Assembly (NCBI RefSeq): GCF_008124765.1
Contig: NZ_VNHS01000003.1
Coordinates: forward strand, 248,001-312,000
DNA: 64,000 nucleotides
Direction of reading: 5' to 3'
Source: Paenibacillus methanolicus
Lineage (GTDB): Bacteria; Bacillota; Bacilli; Paenibacillales; Paenibacillaceae
Positions 16,792-24,801 of the stretch are shown in pieces. The position numbers and the translations under genes were made by a program. Each line of letters begins with the position of its first letter. Position 1 is the stretch's first letter. The notes beneath the pieces were generated by a model. That model was not told the origin of the DNA, did no database searches, and worked only from the letters and a program-made list of their open reading frames with translations.

Positions 16792-18114
16792 CTATTTCAC
16801 GTCCGCGTTATCCTGCAGCAGCTGATCGCCGCGCTGCTGGGACTTCTTCAACGTATCCTCGATGCTCTGTTTCTTCTGCTGGAACAGCTGCAAGTTCGGA
16901 ATGAGCGCGTCGTTCTCCATGACGGAGTAACCCGGATGCGCCGGACGAATCTTCGCGAACTCGAGCGTGTCGAGGAACGGCTTCCAGAACGGATCGTCCT
17001 TGAAGAACGGGTCTTCGAGCGCCGGCTTGTAGCCCGGAATGTTAAGGCTGGTTTTGGCCCACAGCAAGGCGTTGTCCTTGTTCGCCGTCCACCACTTGAT
17101 GAATTCCCATGCTTCCTGATGATGCTTGCCGCCCTCCGGAATAACGAGTCCGAAGCCGCCCATGACGCTGCCCTTGTCGCCACTCGGTCCAACCGGAGGC
17201 GGCACGATGCCGAATTCGAGATCCTTGCCGTACTTCTTGTACGTGCTGAGCATCCAAGGACCGGTGTACTGCATCGCCAGCTTGCCGGTCACGAACGCGT
17301 CCGTACCTTCGCCCAAGCCTTGTTCGAACCCGGTTTTGTACACTTTATCCTCGTTCAACAGGCGATCCCAGAAGGTGAGCACCGCTTTGCCTTGCTCATT
17401 ATTGAAGTTCGTCTTGCCGTCCTCGGTCATCATCGATCCGCCCGCCTGTTGCAAGTACATATTGAACAGCCCCGGATCGCCGAGCGAGAAGCCGGCCACC
17501 TCGAGCTTGCTGCCGTTCCACTTCGTCGTCTTGATCGCCGCCTGCTCCAGTTCGTCCCACGTTGTAGGCGGCTCGACGCCGGCGTCGGCAAGAATCTTCT
17601 TGTTATAGAACAAGGCGCGCGCGTCGACGGTTAATGGCAAGCCGTACAGCTTATCGCCATAGGTCAGCTCCTTAAGCGCCTCGCTGTAGAAGTCGTCCCG
17701 GCTCAGGCCGTCGGCGGCGAGCAGGTCGTCGATCGGATGGAGGACGTTCTTCGGCGCGTAGAGCGAGGTGCGCCATCTGTCCCAGAACAGGATGTCCGGC
17801 GCGCCGCCTGAGGTGGATGCCGTCAGGAACTTCGTAATCATGTCCTGCTGCAGCACGTATTTGACGCGAATTTTGTCTTGGGATTTGTTGAACGCGTCGA
17901 CCATCGTCTCGAACTGCTTCTGCCCTTCGCCGCCCCAATCGCCCCAGAAGGTCAGCTCGACCGGCTTGCCCGAACCCGAATTACCGCTCGCCTCTCCGTT
18001 ATCGTTCGTCGCATTGCCTCCGCCGTTGGCACCTGAATTCCCGTTATTGCTGCAACCCGTAGCCGCGCCAAGCAATACCGCGCTCATCGTCATGACCGTC
18101 ATCCATTTTTTCAC
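16792..18114 (-). CDS. Extracellular sugar-binding lipoprotein of CUT1 ABC transporter
   Basis: This 440-residue family 1 solute-binding protein begins with a lipoprotein signal (MSAVLLGAATGC, lipid-bearing Cys21), then a Ser/Asn/Gly-rich linker, then the binding fold (VELTFWGDWGGEGQKQFETM at its start; VMGGFGLVIPEGGKHHQEAW near 310). GTG 18114 is used, with AAAGGGAGG seven to eight bases upstream. It lies between the GH125 gene and the two permease genes. Known: such lipoproteins capture oligosaccharides at the outer membrane face. Inference: the ligand is an alpha-1,6-linked mannooligosaccharide from the secreted GH76. Confidence 0.94.
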   Translation of the reverse strand: MKKWMTVMTMSAVLLGAATGCSNNGNSGANGGGNATNDNGEASGNSGSGKPVELTFWGDWGGEGQKQFETMVDAFNKSQDKIRVKYVLQQDMITKFLTASTSGGAPDILFWDRWRTSLYAPKNVLHPIDDLLAADGLSRDDFYSEALKELTYGDKLYGLPLTVDARALFYNKKILADAGVEPPTTWDELEQAAIKTTKWNGSKLEVAGFSLGDPGLFNMYLQQAGGSMMTEDGKTNFNNEQGKAVLTFWDRLLNEDKVYKTGFEQGLGEGTDAFVTGKLAMQYTGPWMLSTYKKYGKDLEFGIVPPPVGPSGDKGSVMGGFGLVIPEGGKHHQEAWEFIKWWTANKDNALLWAKTSLNIPGYKPALEDPFFKDDPFWKPFLDTLEFAKIRPAHPGYSVMENDALIPNLQLFQQKKQSIEDTLKKSQQRGDQLLQDNADVK

Positions 18115-18181
18115 GTTTCATGCCTCCCTTTTATCGTTCGCCTCTATAAGATTCGAAAGGCCAAGCCTTTTTGAAACCGCT

Positions 18182-19477
18182 TTACTTGGTTCGCACGGCA
18201 ATGCCGCAGTAATCGAGCAGCAGCTCGCCGAACATCATGTTCGCCCAGGAGAACCACGGCCGGGTGAATCGATGCGGGTCGTCCGCATGGAAGCCCTCGT
18301 GCATGAGTCCCGTATCCGCCGTCGTGGCCGCCAGCATCTCCAGCATCCGCGCCTGCTCCAGCTTATCGGAAGCCGTAAGCCCCTGCATGGCGAGCGAGAT
18401 GTGCCAGATATACCGGTTGGGCGTATGTGGGCTGCCGATTCCCGAGGCCGCTTGACCTTCATAGAAGTACGGATTCTCGCGGCTTAGAATGAATCGTCTC
18501 GTATTCTGGTAGATCGGATCGTCCTTGCCGGCATAACCGAGGTAAGGAATGGCCAGCAAGCTCGGCACATTGGCGTCATCCATCAGGTTGTACTGGCCCA
18601 ATCCGTCCGTCTCGTAGGCATACATCCGGCCGTATTCGGGGTGATCGACGATGCCGTGCGTCTGAATGCCGAGATCGATCTCCGCCCTTAGCCGCGCCGC
18701 TTGTTCGGCGAGCGCCGCATCGTCCAACACGTCCTTCGCAATCTCCTCCACATAACGAAGCACGACGACCGCGAACATATTAGAAGGGATAAGGTAACCG
18801 TAGGTACATGCATCGTCGCTCGGCCGGAATCCGCTCCACGTCATGCCCGTGTACCCCGTCGGCGAGCCTTTGCCCTCTCGTGGCAGCGTGTCCGTCGGCG
18901 GGCAATCGAGCCGTTGGAACCGGTACGTCGACTCCGTCTCATGACGCTGCTCGGTCGTCCACAGTTCGATAATCGCAGCCGCCGCTTGGCGGAAAGCCTG
19001 ATCCAAATGCGCGGTTCTGCCCGTGTTCTTCCAGAGCAGATAGCTTAGCTGCAGCGGATAGCAGAGGGAATCGATCTCGTATTTGCGCTCCCACAGCCAA
19101 GGACTCATCTCGGTCAAATCCTGTTGATGGCCGCTCGCGCTCGCCGATTCATTGAAGGCGTTGGCATACGGGTCAAGCAGCACGCAGGCGAGCTGTCTGC
19201 GGACCAAGCCTTCGATCATATCCGCCAAATCCGCGTCCTCTTGCGCCAGCACCAAATAGGGCCGCACCTGCGCCGCCGAATCACGGAGCCACATAGCTGG
19301 TATATCACCTGTTATAACAAATGTCGTGCCATCCGGCATGCGTTTGACCGTCGTCTGCAGCGTATTGCTGAACCCGTTCTCGAATATCGCCGCAAGATGC
19401 GGTTTATCCGGTATACAAGACTTGATACGCGCCAGCAAACTCACGATGGATGCCGGAATTTCCGTTGATTGAACCAC
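18182..19477 (-). CDS. GH125 exo-alpha-1,6-mannosidase
   Basis: This 431-residue cytoplasmic enzyme has the GH125 hallmark [20 protein letters not shown] (about 56-75), plus [15 protein letters not shown] and [20 protein letters not shown] further on and [13 protein letters not shown] near the C-terminus. Known: GH125 enzymes are inverting exo-alpha-1,6-mannosidases that release mannose from non-reducing ends. There is no signal peptide, so it acts on imported fragments. It is the first structural gene of the mannan operon, directly behind the cre-like site and palindrome. Start GTG 19477 has a GGAAGGGG ribosome site about 11 bases away; the codon is unusual but no better start is visible. 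Confidence 0.94.
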   Translation of the reverse strand: MVQSTEIPASIVSLLARIKSCIPDKPHLAAIFENGFSNTLQTTVKRMPDGTTFVITGDIPAMWLRDSAAQVRPYLVLAQEDADLADMIEGLVRRQLACVLLDPYANAFNESASASGHQQDLTEMSPWLWERKYEIDSLCYPLQLSYLLWKNTGRTAHLDQAFRQAAAAIIELWTTEQRHETESTYRFQRLDCPPTDTLPREGKGSPTGYTGMTWSGFRPSDDACTYGYLIPSNMFAVVVLRYVEEIAKDVLDDAALAEQAARLRAEIDLGIQTHGIVDHPEYGRMYAYETDGLGQYNLMDDANVPSLLAIPYLGYAGKDDPIYQNTRRFILSRENPYFYEGQAASGIGSPHTPNRYIWHISLAMQGLTASDKLEQARMLEMLAATTADTGLMHEGFHADDPHRFTRPWFSWANMMFGELLLDYCGIAVRTK

Positions 19478-19511
19478 GCCTGACCGCCCCTTCCATCCTA
19501 TCTTCGCGTTA

Positions 19512-19527
19512 AGTAAACCGCTTACAT
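19512..19527 (-). promoter_or_regulatory. Candidate catabolite-responsive element (cre)
   Basis: On the reverse strand ATGTAAGCGGTTTAC fits 13 of 15 positions of the cre consensus WTGNAARCGNWWWCA. It lies 35-50 bases upstream of the GH125 start. Known: CcpA represses carbon-use operons at such sites. Inference: glucose repression of the mannan operon. Confidence 0.55.
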
Positions 19528-19543
19528 TTCATATTGTCATTAT

Positions 19544-19568
19544 ATTGGCATGCATATGGTATGTCAAT
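19544..19568. promoter_or_regulatory. Imperfect palindrome, candidate operator of the mannan regulator
   Basis: The arms ATTGGCATGC and GGTATGTCAAT pair as ATTGRCATRC half-sites around a short centre. It stands about 70-90 bases upstream of the GH125 start in an otherwise AT-rich promoter stretch (19530-19606), next to the regulator gene. GntR/LacI hybrid regulators bind operators of this size. That the mannan regulator binds here is inference. Confidence 0.45.
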
Positions 19569-19619
19569 ATGTATTTTTGGATAGAATATATCATTTAAGT
19601 ATATCAACCGAGATTCGCT

Positions 19620-19858
19620 TCCCCTTCCCCCTCCGCCGAGGGGAACCATAGGGCTTTGCCCTCTGGACTCCCTTCTTCGTGCTGACACGTTTGTTCGCGG
19701 TCGGCGGTATGGATTGAGCTGGGCACGCTTTTGTCCTAGCGGACAAAGCTTCATGCGCATGGGGGAGCATCTTTTCAAGACACCAGGAAATACCGTGGCT
19801 TGCGGCTACGTGCTGACCTTCGCTTTCGTCCGCTTGCGCGGACACGCTTTACTTTAGC
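19620..19858 (+). repeat. Structured intergenic repeat, copy 1
   Basis: About 240 bases closely resemble the elements at 41035, 41262 and 43290. Shared blocks include CCTCCGCCGAGGGGAACC, GCCCTCTGGACTCCCTTC, GTTCGCGGTCGGCGG and CACGCTTTTGTCC. Short stems are kept while their loops vary: AGGGC(TTT)GCCCT, TTGTCC(TAGC)GGACAA and GTCCGC(TTGC)GCGGAC. Its last third, from GCTGACCTTCGCTTTCG, matches copy 4 but not copies 2 and 3, so the family is mosaic. It lies between the mannan operon promoter and the regulator's terminator. Frames across it are spurious. Confidence 0.8.
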
Positions 19859-19895
19859 CTCAAATCTTCAATCATCATAATTTCCTCGACAACAA

Positions 19896-19919
19896 AAAAA
19901 GCCCCTCGCGGGGGCTTTT
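19896..19919 (-). terminator. Terminator of the GntR/LacI regulator gene
   Basis: The stem AAGCCCC(TCGC)GGGGCTT is followed by seven T residues on the reverse strand. It is four bases past the regulator's stop codon. Confidence 0.9.
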
Positions 19920-19922
19920 CGG

Positions 19923-21077
19923 TTAGACGGACTTGGCCGGGCCGGTCGATTCGCTGATGATCAATGAGGCGTCGAGCAGAATTTTGCTCGGAACGGACTG
20001 GCCCTCGCGCAGGTTCAAGACATTCTCGAAGGCGAGCCGGCCCATCTCCGTCTGGTTTTGCCGCAGATGGGTGAACGGGAACTTGCCGTTCACCTCCGGG
20101 CAGTCGAAACAAACGATCGAGATATCCTCGGGCACGTCGCGGCCCAGCCGCTGTACCGCTTGGACGGCCAGCTGCGCGATATTGTATTCGGTGGCGAACA
20201 GCGCCGTAATGTGCGGATGCCGCTCCAAATGCGCCATGACCCGCCGAATGTCCTGCTCGCGGTTCTCCTCCGTATTCGCCTTCGGCAGCGTCGACGTCAG
20301 CTCCAGCCAAATGTCGCGGTCGACGACGACGCCTTTCTCCGCGTGGGCTTGGATGAAGCCTTCGATCCGTTCTTCGATCGCCGTCGTGTCCACCGGCGGC
20401 GGCGTGAGGAACGCGATCGACTTATGTCCGAGCTCGAACAGATGGTTCGCGCCTTCCTTGGCCGCGCCGGCATTGTCCGTCGCGATCGAACCGGCCGAGA
20501 TGCCCTTCAGATGGCGGTCCACCAGCACGAACGGGAATTGATTGATGACCAACTTCAGAATCTCGGCATTGAAGTATTCGCCCTGCGCCGGGAAAATGAT
20601 CAATCCGTCCACGCCGAGCTCCAACAAACCTTTGATCGCCTCTTCCTCGTACGCCGGCATCCCGAATGTGCGGCGGAGAACGAGGTAGCTGTTATGCTGG
20701 CGGGACGCTTCCTCCATGCCATAGATTAACCCGTTGCCGTAACTGTCGGCAAAATCCGTAATGACCAAGCCGATCAGCAATCTGCCATCCGCCCTGCGCG
20801 CGAGTTGCTGCTGCGCTCCTCCGCCGCTCGCGGGCTTCGCCGTGCCCGCAGGCTGATCGGCGACGAAGGAGCCGCGTCCCGGCTGGCGGACGATATACCC
20901 TTCGCTTGCCATCAGCTCCAGCGCCTTCTTGCTCGTAATGCGGCTGACATTGTACATGTCGCCAAGTTCCTTCTCGGACGGTACGCGATCGCCCGGCTCA
21001 TACTTTCGCTCCAATATTTCGTCGCGCAGCGCTTCAAAAATTTTCTCGTACATCGGCTTCGATGATTCGTTCGACAT
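19923..21077 (-). CDS. GntR/LacI hybrid (AraR-type) transcriptional regulator of the mannan operon
   Basis: This is a 384-residue regulator. The N-terminal GntR winged helix (about 5-75; YEKIFEALRDEILERKYEPG, then VPSEKELGDMYNVSRITSKK) is joined to a C-terminal LacI-type periplasmic-binding fold (about 95-380; GLVITDFADSYGNGLIYGME, PFVLVDRHLKGI, SIVCFDCPEVNG). Known: in AraR-type regulators sugar binding to the C-domain releases the operator. ATG 21077 has GGAGGG well placed; the frame upstream lacks a site. It is transcribed from its own promoter and ended by a terminator before the operon it likely controls. Inference: the ligand is mannose or an alpha-1,6-mannooligosaccharide. Confidence 0.92.
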   Translation of the reverse strand: MSNESSKPMYEKIFEALRDEILERKYEPGDRVPSEKELGDMYNVSRITSKKALELMASEGYIVRQPGRGSFVADQPAGTAKPASGGGAQQQLARRADGRLLIGLVITDFADSYGNGLIYGMEEASRQHNSYLVLRRTFGMPAYEEEAIKGLLELGVDGLIIFPAQGEYFNAEILKLVINQFPFVLVDRHLKGISAGSIATDNAGAAKEGANHLFELGHKSIAFLTPPPVDTTAIEERIEGFIQAHAEKGVVVDRDIWLELTSTLPKANTEENREQDIRRVMAHLERHPHITALFATEYNIAQLAVQAVQRLGRDVPEDISIVCFDCPEVNGKFPFTHLRQNQTEMGRLAFENVLNLREGQSVPSKILLDASLIISESTGPAKSV

Positions 21078-21128
21078 GTTCGTCCCTCCGCCTTCCAACA
21101 ACCGGTTGTCGCAAATTTATATATAATA

Positions 21129-21144
21129 ATATATCATGATATAT
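21129..21144. promoter_or_regulatory. Perfect 16-base palindrome upstream of the regulator gene
   Basis: ATATATCATGATATAT is a perfect palindrome 52-67 bases before the regulator start, where an autoregulatory operator or the core promoter would lie. The half-site ATATATCAT recurs at 19586-19594 in the mannan operon promoter. The AT richness weakens the case. Confidence 0.35.
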
Positions 21145-21228
21145 GCGTTTTGCCAAGTTAGGCTGACATATCAGGCGGAGTATAGGCATCGTAAGCGAAA
21201 CCTTCACATGCTTCCCTGTCGATTCTTC

Positions 21229-21804
21229 CTACACGCCTTGGATGAATGACAGCAATTGTTGATTGCATTCCTTCGGTTTCTCCAGGTTCAGCGCGTGCCC
21301 CGCGTTCTTCACGATGCGCGCCGTTCCCTGCCGGCACAACTTCGTGGCCGCCTCGGCGTGGCTGGGCGGCCACATGGGATTTTTCTCGCCTGCCAGAAAC
21401 AGAACGGAAATGGTCAACCTTTCGAGCAGCGGCCGCCAATCGGAACTGACGGACATGGCCCAAGAACAGCGGTTTCGTTCGGACGAAATCGAATTTAGGC
21501 TGTTTTCGGCTTACGAGCAGCAGGCGTAAGAGAACGCGCGGCGGCACGCCTCGATAGAATGGCGACGGGTGCTTTTGGTCCAGATACGTTTCGAAGTCGA
21601 TCCGCTCCGAATCGTACATCCCGTCCTTCCAGTGCTCGTCATTCATAATTTACGGCGTCTGATCGAAATCGACGACGGCGCTAACGTTAATCACAGCTCC
21701 CCGGCCGCGCTGTATCCGGACACAAATACGACCGGCCGCCCTTCTCCTTGTACCGAATAGGCCAGTCGAACCTGGTCATCGGTCGTAAAATATGTAAAGC
21801 ACAT
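21229..21804 (-). pseudogene. Decayed alpha/beta hydrolase gene
   Basis: The gene starts well: GAAGGAG then ATG 21804, encoding MCFTYFTTDDQVRLAYSVQG and VVFVSGYSAAGEL, then a TGA. A second segment reads VVDFDQTP, a TAA stop, then MNDEHWKDGMYDSERIDFET and PPRVLLRLLLVSRK. A frameshift near 21455 leads to SDWRPLLERLTISVLFLAGE, and the expected end is NAGHALNLEKPKE with the catalytic histidine. About 80-100 residues carrying the nucleophile serine are missing between segments one and two. Seen: one internal deletion, one in-frame stop and one frameshift in a recognisable 250-residue-type hydrolase. It cannot encode an active enzyme. Confidence 0.8.
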
Positions 21805-21910
21805 CCCTTCTCCTCCTTCAACAATGAAGCCCTGCATCCTATATTTACCTCAAATGCGGCGTCTAAGCCGTACAAGCCTGATTATGCAGTCGCCGGCGCC
21901 GAACGAGACG

Positions 21911-21952
21911 GCAAATAGCGCCACGGGAGCAGGTTCCCATGGCGCTATTTGC
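21911..21952. terminator. Bidirectional hairpin with GCAAATAGCG arms, copy 1
   Basis: The perfect arms GCAAATAGCGCCA (21911-21923) and TGGCGCTATTTGC (21940-21952) lie past the stop of the DinB gene. The sequence entering the hairpin (GAACGAGACG) and leaving it is nearly the same as in the element at 24737, so the two are copies of one element, not independent terminators. Confidence 0.75.
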
Positions 21953-21981
21953 GCTAGATTATAAAGGGTGGGCGCAATCGG

Positions 21982-22461
21982 CTAAATCGGGAACAACCCT
22001 CTCCCGATCAAATTCGCGCTTACCGGCTTCAAACCGATCTCGCGCGACCACACCGACAACTGTCCGATATGGTGGATCTCGTGGGCGATGACGTGCCGCA
22101 TGACCTCGCCGTATTTATGAGCTTCCTCTACCCCTTCATCGGTAATGTCGATCATGACGAGGTCTTCCAGCCCCTCGTGCCATTCCCGGACGAAGGGAGC
22201 AAGCTCGGCATGACAGCTGGCAGAGAAATCCCGGATTTGACGCACACCCATCACGTCCTCGAACGAAGGGATGCGAATCGCCTTCTGTTGAATTCCCCCG
22301 CAGATCCAGCCATACTCGACGGCCACGAAATGATACAGCGTGGGAAGAATATACCCCAGGCCGCCGGTGCGTTTTTTCATCAGCTCTTCCATGCTCACCG
22401 TCTCGCACAACTCCAACCACTCGTTGCGCACCTGCCAGTTATACTCGAATAGCTTCAACAT
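21982..22461 (-). CDS. DinB-family protein
   Basis: This 159-residue four-helix-bundle protein has the DinB/YfiT metal triad: H44 in TLYHFVAVEY, and H127 and H131 in HVIAHEIHHIGQLS. ATG 22461 is supported by AGGAGG eight bases upstream; longer frames lack a site. Known: DinB-fold proteins bind a divalent metal, and many act as thiol (bacillithiol or mycothiol) transferases; the function of most members is not established. It is monocistronic and ends at the hairpin at 21911. Confidence 0.92.
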   Translation of the reverse strand: MLKLFEYNWQVRNEWLELCETVSMEELMKKRTGGLGYILPTLYHFVAVEYGWICGGIQQKAIRIPSFEDVMGVRQIRDFSASCHAELAPFVREWHEGLEDLVMIDITDEGVEEAHKYGEVMRHVIAHEIHHIGQLSVWSREIGLKPVSANLIGRGLFPI

Positions 22462-22562
22462 CGCATTGCCTCCTATCCATGCGATCTGACGTACGACTAC
22501 CATAATTCGCCATTAATTGCCACACACCTGCACCATTCCGACTTCATCTCGACTCTCTACAT

Positions 22563-23408
22563 TCATGGCTCCGGCCGTCCTCTCCGATAATGCAGGGGCA
22601 CATAGCCGGTCGCCTCTTTGAACACGCGGCCGAAATGCGTCACGCTGCCGAACCCGACCTTCTTGGCTATCGCCCCGACCTTCAGCGCGCTCTCCTCCAG
22701 CAGCCGCTTCGCCTCCTTGATCCGGACGCCGTTCACGTATTCCACGAACGTGAATCCGGTCGCTTCCTTGAAGAATCGGCTCAAGTAATACGGACTGACG
22801 TAAAATCGGTCGGCCACCAGCTGCAGCGACAGTTCCTCCATATAGCGATCATTAATGTAGCGGACGATTTCCGAAATCCGCTCATGCATGGGACTTAGCG
22901 GGGCCGGCGGTTCCGTCGCTTCCTGACCGATATGCCTGCAGCAGCGAATGAGCAGCTGCTGGGTCAAGGTCATCGCATAATGCTCGAACCCCGGCTTCCG
23001 TTCCGCGATCTCTTGTCTGATCCCGCCTGTCAGACTATCGACGGAGATCCGTTCGTGGAGCGGCAAGCGAACGACGAGATATGCCCGCTCCGCCAGCGGC
23101 AGCAGCACGTCGGGAAGACTCCCCTCCGTCATCCCCGCCCGGCTCGGATGAATGTTGACGATCAACCGCTCATGCTCCGGCATGGCCGCATTCGTCGTCC
23201 GATGGAGCACATGGGGAGCGACGATCACGATATCCCCCTCGCGCATGACGATCGTCCGGTCTTGAACGAAGAACTCCCGCTGGCCGGACATCAGGCAGTA
23301 GACTTCGTACGTGCCATGCAAATGACTGGTCGGCATATGATGGCTTTTGGCCTTCCGGTAAGAGACGCCGAACATCCCCGCGCCATTCTCGTAATGAAAA
23401 TCGTTCAT
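22563..23408 (-). CDS. AraC-family regulator with cupin sensor, divergent from GH105
   Basis: This 281-residue regulator has an N-terminal cupin (about 15-95; SHLHGTYEVYCLMSGQREFF, APHVLHRTTN) and a C-terminal AraC domain (about 175-278; LQLVADRFYVSPYYLSRFFK and VGAIAKKVGFGSVTHFGRVF). It is transcribed away from the GH105 gene across a 151-base promoter region. Inference: it responds to an unsaturated rhamnogalacturonan disaccharide or related sugar and activates GH105, perhaps also the PL11 gene beyond it. Confidence 0.93.
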   Translation of the reverse strand: MNDFHYENGAGMFGVSYRKAKSHHMPTSHLHGTYEVYCLMSGQREFFVQDRTIVMREGDIVIVAPHVLHRTTNAAMPEHERLIVNIHPSRAGMTEGSLPDVLLPLAERAYLVVRLPLHERISVDSLTGGIRQEIAERKPGFEHYAMTLTQQLLIRCCRHIGQEATEPPAPLSPMHERISEIVRYINDRYMEELSLQLVADRFYVSPYYLSRFFKEATGFTFVEYVNGVRIKEAKRLLEESALKVGAIAKKVGFGSVTHFGRVFKEATGYVPLHYRRGRPEP

Positions 23409-23559
23409 CGTTCGCCCGCCTCCTTCCCAATCCTGCTCCTGACTCCATTATAAGCGGCCATTGTCCGCAAGATATAAGAAAAAATCGTTCATTCGCGCAA
23501 TTTATGTACATATTCCCGGTGCTACGATAAAGCTATCTTAGGAAGGAGGCATGTATAGG

Positions 23560-24708
23560 ATGAATGCGAAGTTACCCGCATCCGCAGCTCGCGCGCAGGA
23601 GGCGCCGTCTCCCCTGGCATGGGCGGAGAAGGCTTGCGAGGCGTTGATGGCCAAATTCGAACCGGAGAATCTGCCGCCGGACCGCTTCCACTACCATCAA
23701 GGCGTATTCCTGTCGGGGATGATGAAATGCTGGCAGCAGACCGGAAAGGACAGCTACTACGATTACATCAAGCGTTGGGTGGACAGTCACGTACCGGAAG
23801 ACGGCCGCATCTCGAACCGCAATGCCGATGAGCTCGACGATATTCAACCCGGCGTGCTGCTGTTCCCGCTCTTCGAGCGGACAGGCGACGAGCGGTACAA
23901 GAAGGCGTTGTACGACCTCGTTCCGCCGCTTAAGGATTGGAAGACCAACCCGTCTGGGGGCTTCTGGCACAAGGAACGTTATCCGAACCAAATGTGGCTG
24001 GACAGCCTATACATGGCCGGGCCGATCGCCGTGCAGTTCGGCAAGACGTTCGGCGATCCGGACTACTTCGATCTGATGAACTATCAGGCCATTCTGATGG
24101 AGAAGCATACGAAGGACCCGGCCACCGGACTGCTGTATCACGGATGGGACGAGACGCGGCAAGCTTCCTGGGCCGACCCGGCCACCGGGCTCGCGCCGGA
24201 ATTCTGGGGCCGCGCGATCGGCTGGTACCCGGTGGCGCTGCTGGAGATGTTCGAGCATCTGCCGGAGGATCACCAGGATAAGCCGCAGCTTGTCAACATT
24301 GTTCGGGACCTGTTGATCGCCCTCGCGAAGTACCAGGATGCAGCAACCGGCTTGTGGTACCAAGTCGTGGACAAGGGCGACCGCCCGGATAATTGGACGG
24401 AAAACTCCTGCACCTCCCTGTTCGCGCACGCCATCGCCAAGGCCGTACGCATGGGGATCCTGGATGCCGCTTATATGGACCATGCCTGGAAGGGGTATGA
24501 AGGCGTTATCGATACGCTAACCTACGATGAACGCGGGCACCTCATTATCGGCCGGATCTGCATCGGCACCGGCATCGGCGATTATGCCCATTATATCGCT
24601 CGTCCGACGAGCGAGAACGATCTGCATGGCGCGGGCGCCTTCATTCTCATGTGCGCGGAGATGAACCTGGCGAAGCTAAGGGGATCAGGCGATTTATTGA
24701 ACCATTGA
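23560..24708 (+). CDS. GH105 unsaturated rhamnogalacturonyl hydrolase (YteR/YesR type)
   Basis: This 382-residue cytoplasmic alpha/alpha-barrel enzyme removes the unsaturated galacturonate left at the non-reducing end by pectin lyases. The catalytic aspartate is D148 in QMWLDSLYMAGP, matching D143 of Bacillus YteR; ADELDDIQPG (89-98) and FWGRAIGWYPVALLEMFEHL further on are also typical. ATG 23560 is chosen since GGAAGGAGG lies 10 bases upstream; ATG 23551 would be only one base from it. It is divergent from an AraC regulator and convergent with the PL11-CE12 gene, separated by a bidirectional hairpin. It completes the intracellular end of rhamnogalacturonan-I breakdown. Confidence 0.95.
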   Translation: MNAKLPASAARAQEAPSPLAWAEKACEALMAKFEPENLPPDRFHYHQGVFLSGMMKCWQQTGKDSYYDYIKRWVDSHVPEDGRISNRNADELDDIQPGVLLFPLFERTGDERYKKALYDLVPPLKDWKTNPSGGFWHKERYPNQMWLDSLYMAGPIAVQFGKTFGDPDYFDLMNYQAILMEKHTKDPATGLLYHGWDETRQASWADPATGLAPEFWGRAIGWYPVALLEMFEHLPEDHQDKPQLVNIVRDLLIALAKYQDAATGLWYQVVDKGDRPDNWTENSCTSLFAHAIAKAVRMGILDAAYMDHAWKGYEGVIDTLTYDERGHLIIGRICIGTGIGDYAHYIARPTSENDLHGAGAFILMCAEMNLAKLRGSGDLLNH

Positions 24709-24736
24709 CCGGGGAACGCCGAGACAGAACAAGACG

Positions 24737-24778
24737 GCAAATAGCGACGCAGTTATTGTATCCTGCGTCGCTATTTGC
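24737..24778. terminator. Bidirectional hairpin with GCAAATAGCG arms, copy 2
   Basis: The perfect 15-base arms GCAAATAGCGACGCA (24737-24751) and their complement (24764-24778) lie between the convergent GH105 and PL11 genes. It shares both outer flanks (GAACAAGACG before, GCT after) and the outer ten stem bases with the element at 21911. Confidence 0.85.
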
Positions 24779-24801
24779 GCTGTATTTAGAGAGCTACCTC
24801 A

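Noticed and set aside
19591-19845. Small reverse-strand protein rich in Lys/Arg (PPTANKRVSTKKGVQRAK type)
   Set aside because: The same peptide-like frame appears in the repeat at 41035 only because the DNA repeats. Stems with variable loops and the lack of a ribosome site argue against coding.
23409-23559. Possible defined -35/-10 boxes in the AraC/GH105 divergent region
   Set aside because: No pair with good match and spacing could be fixed by eye, although promoters must be there.
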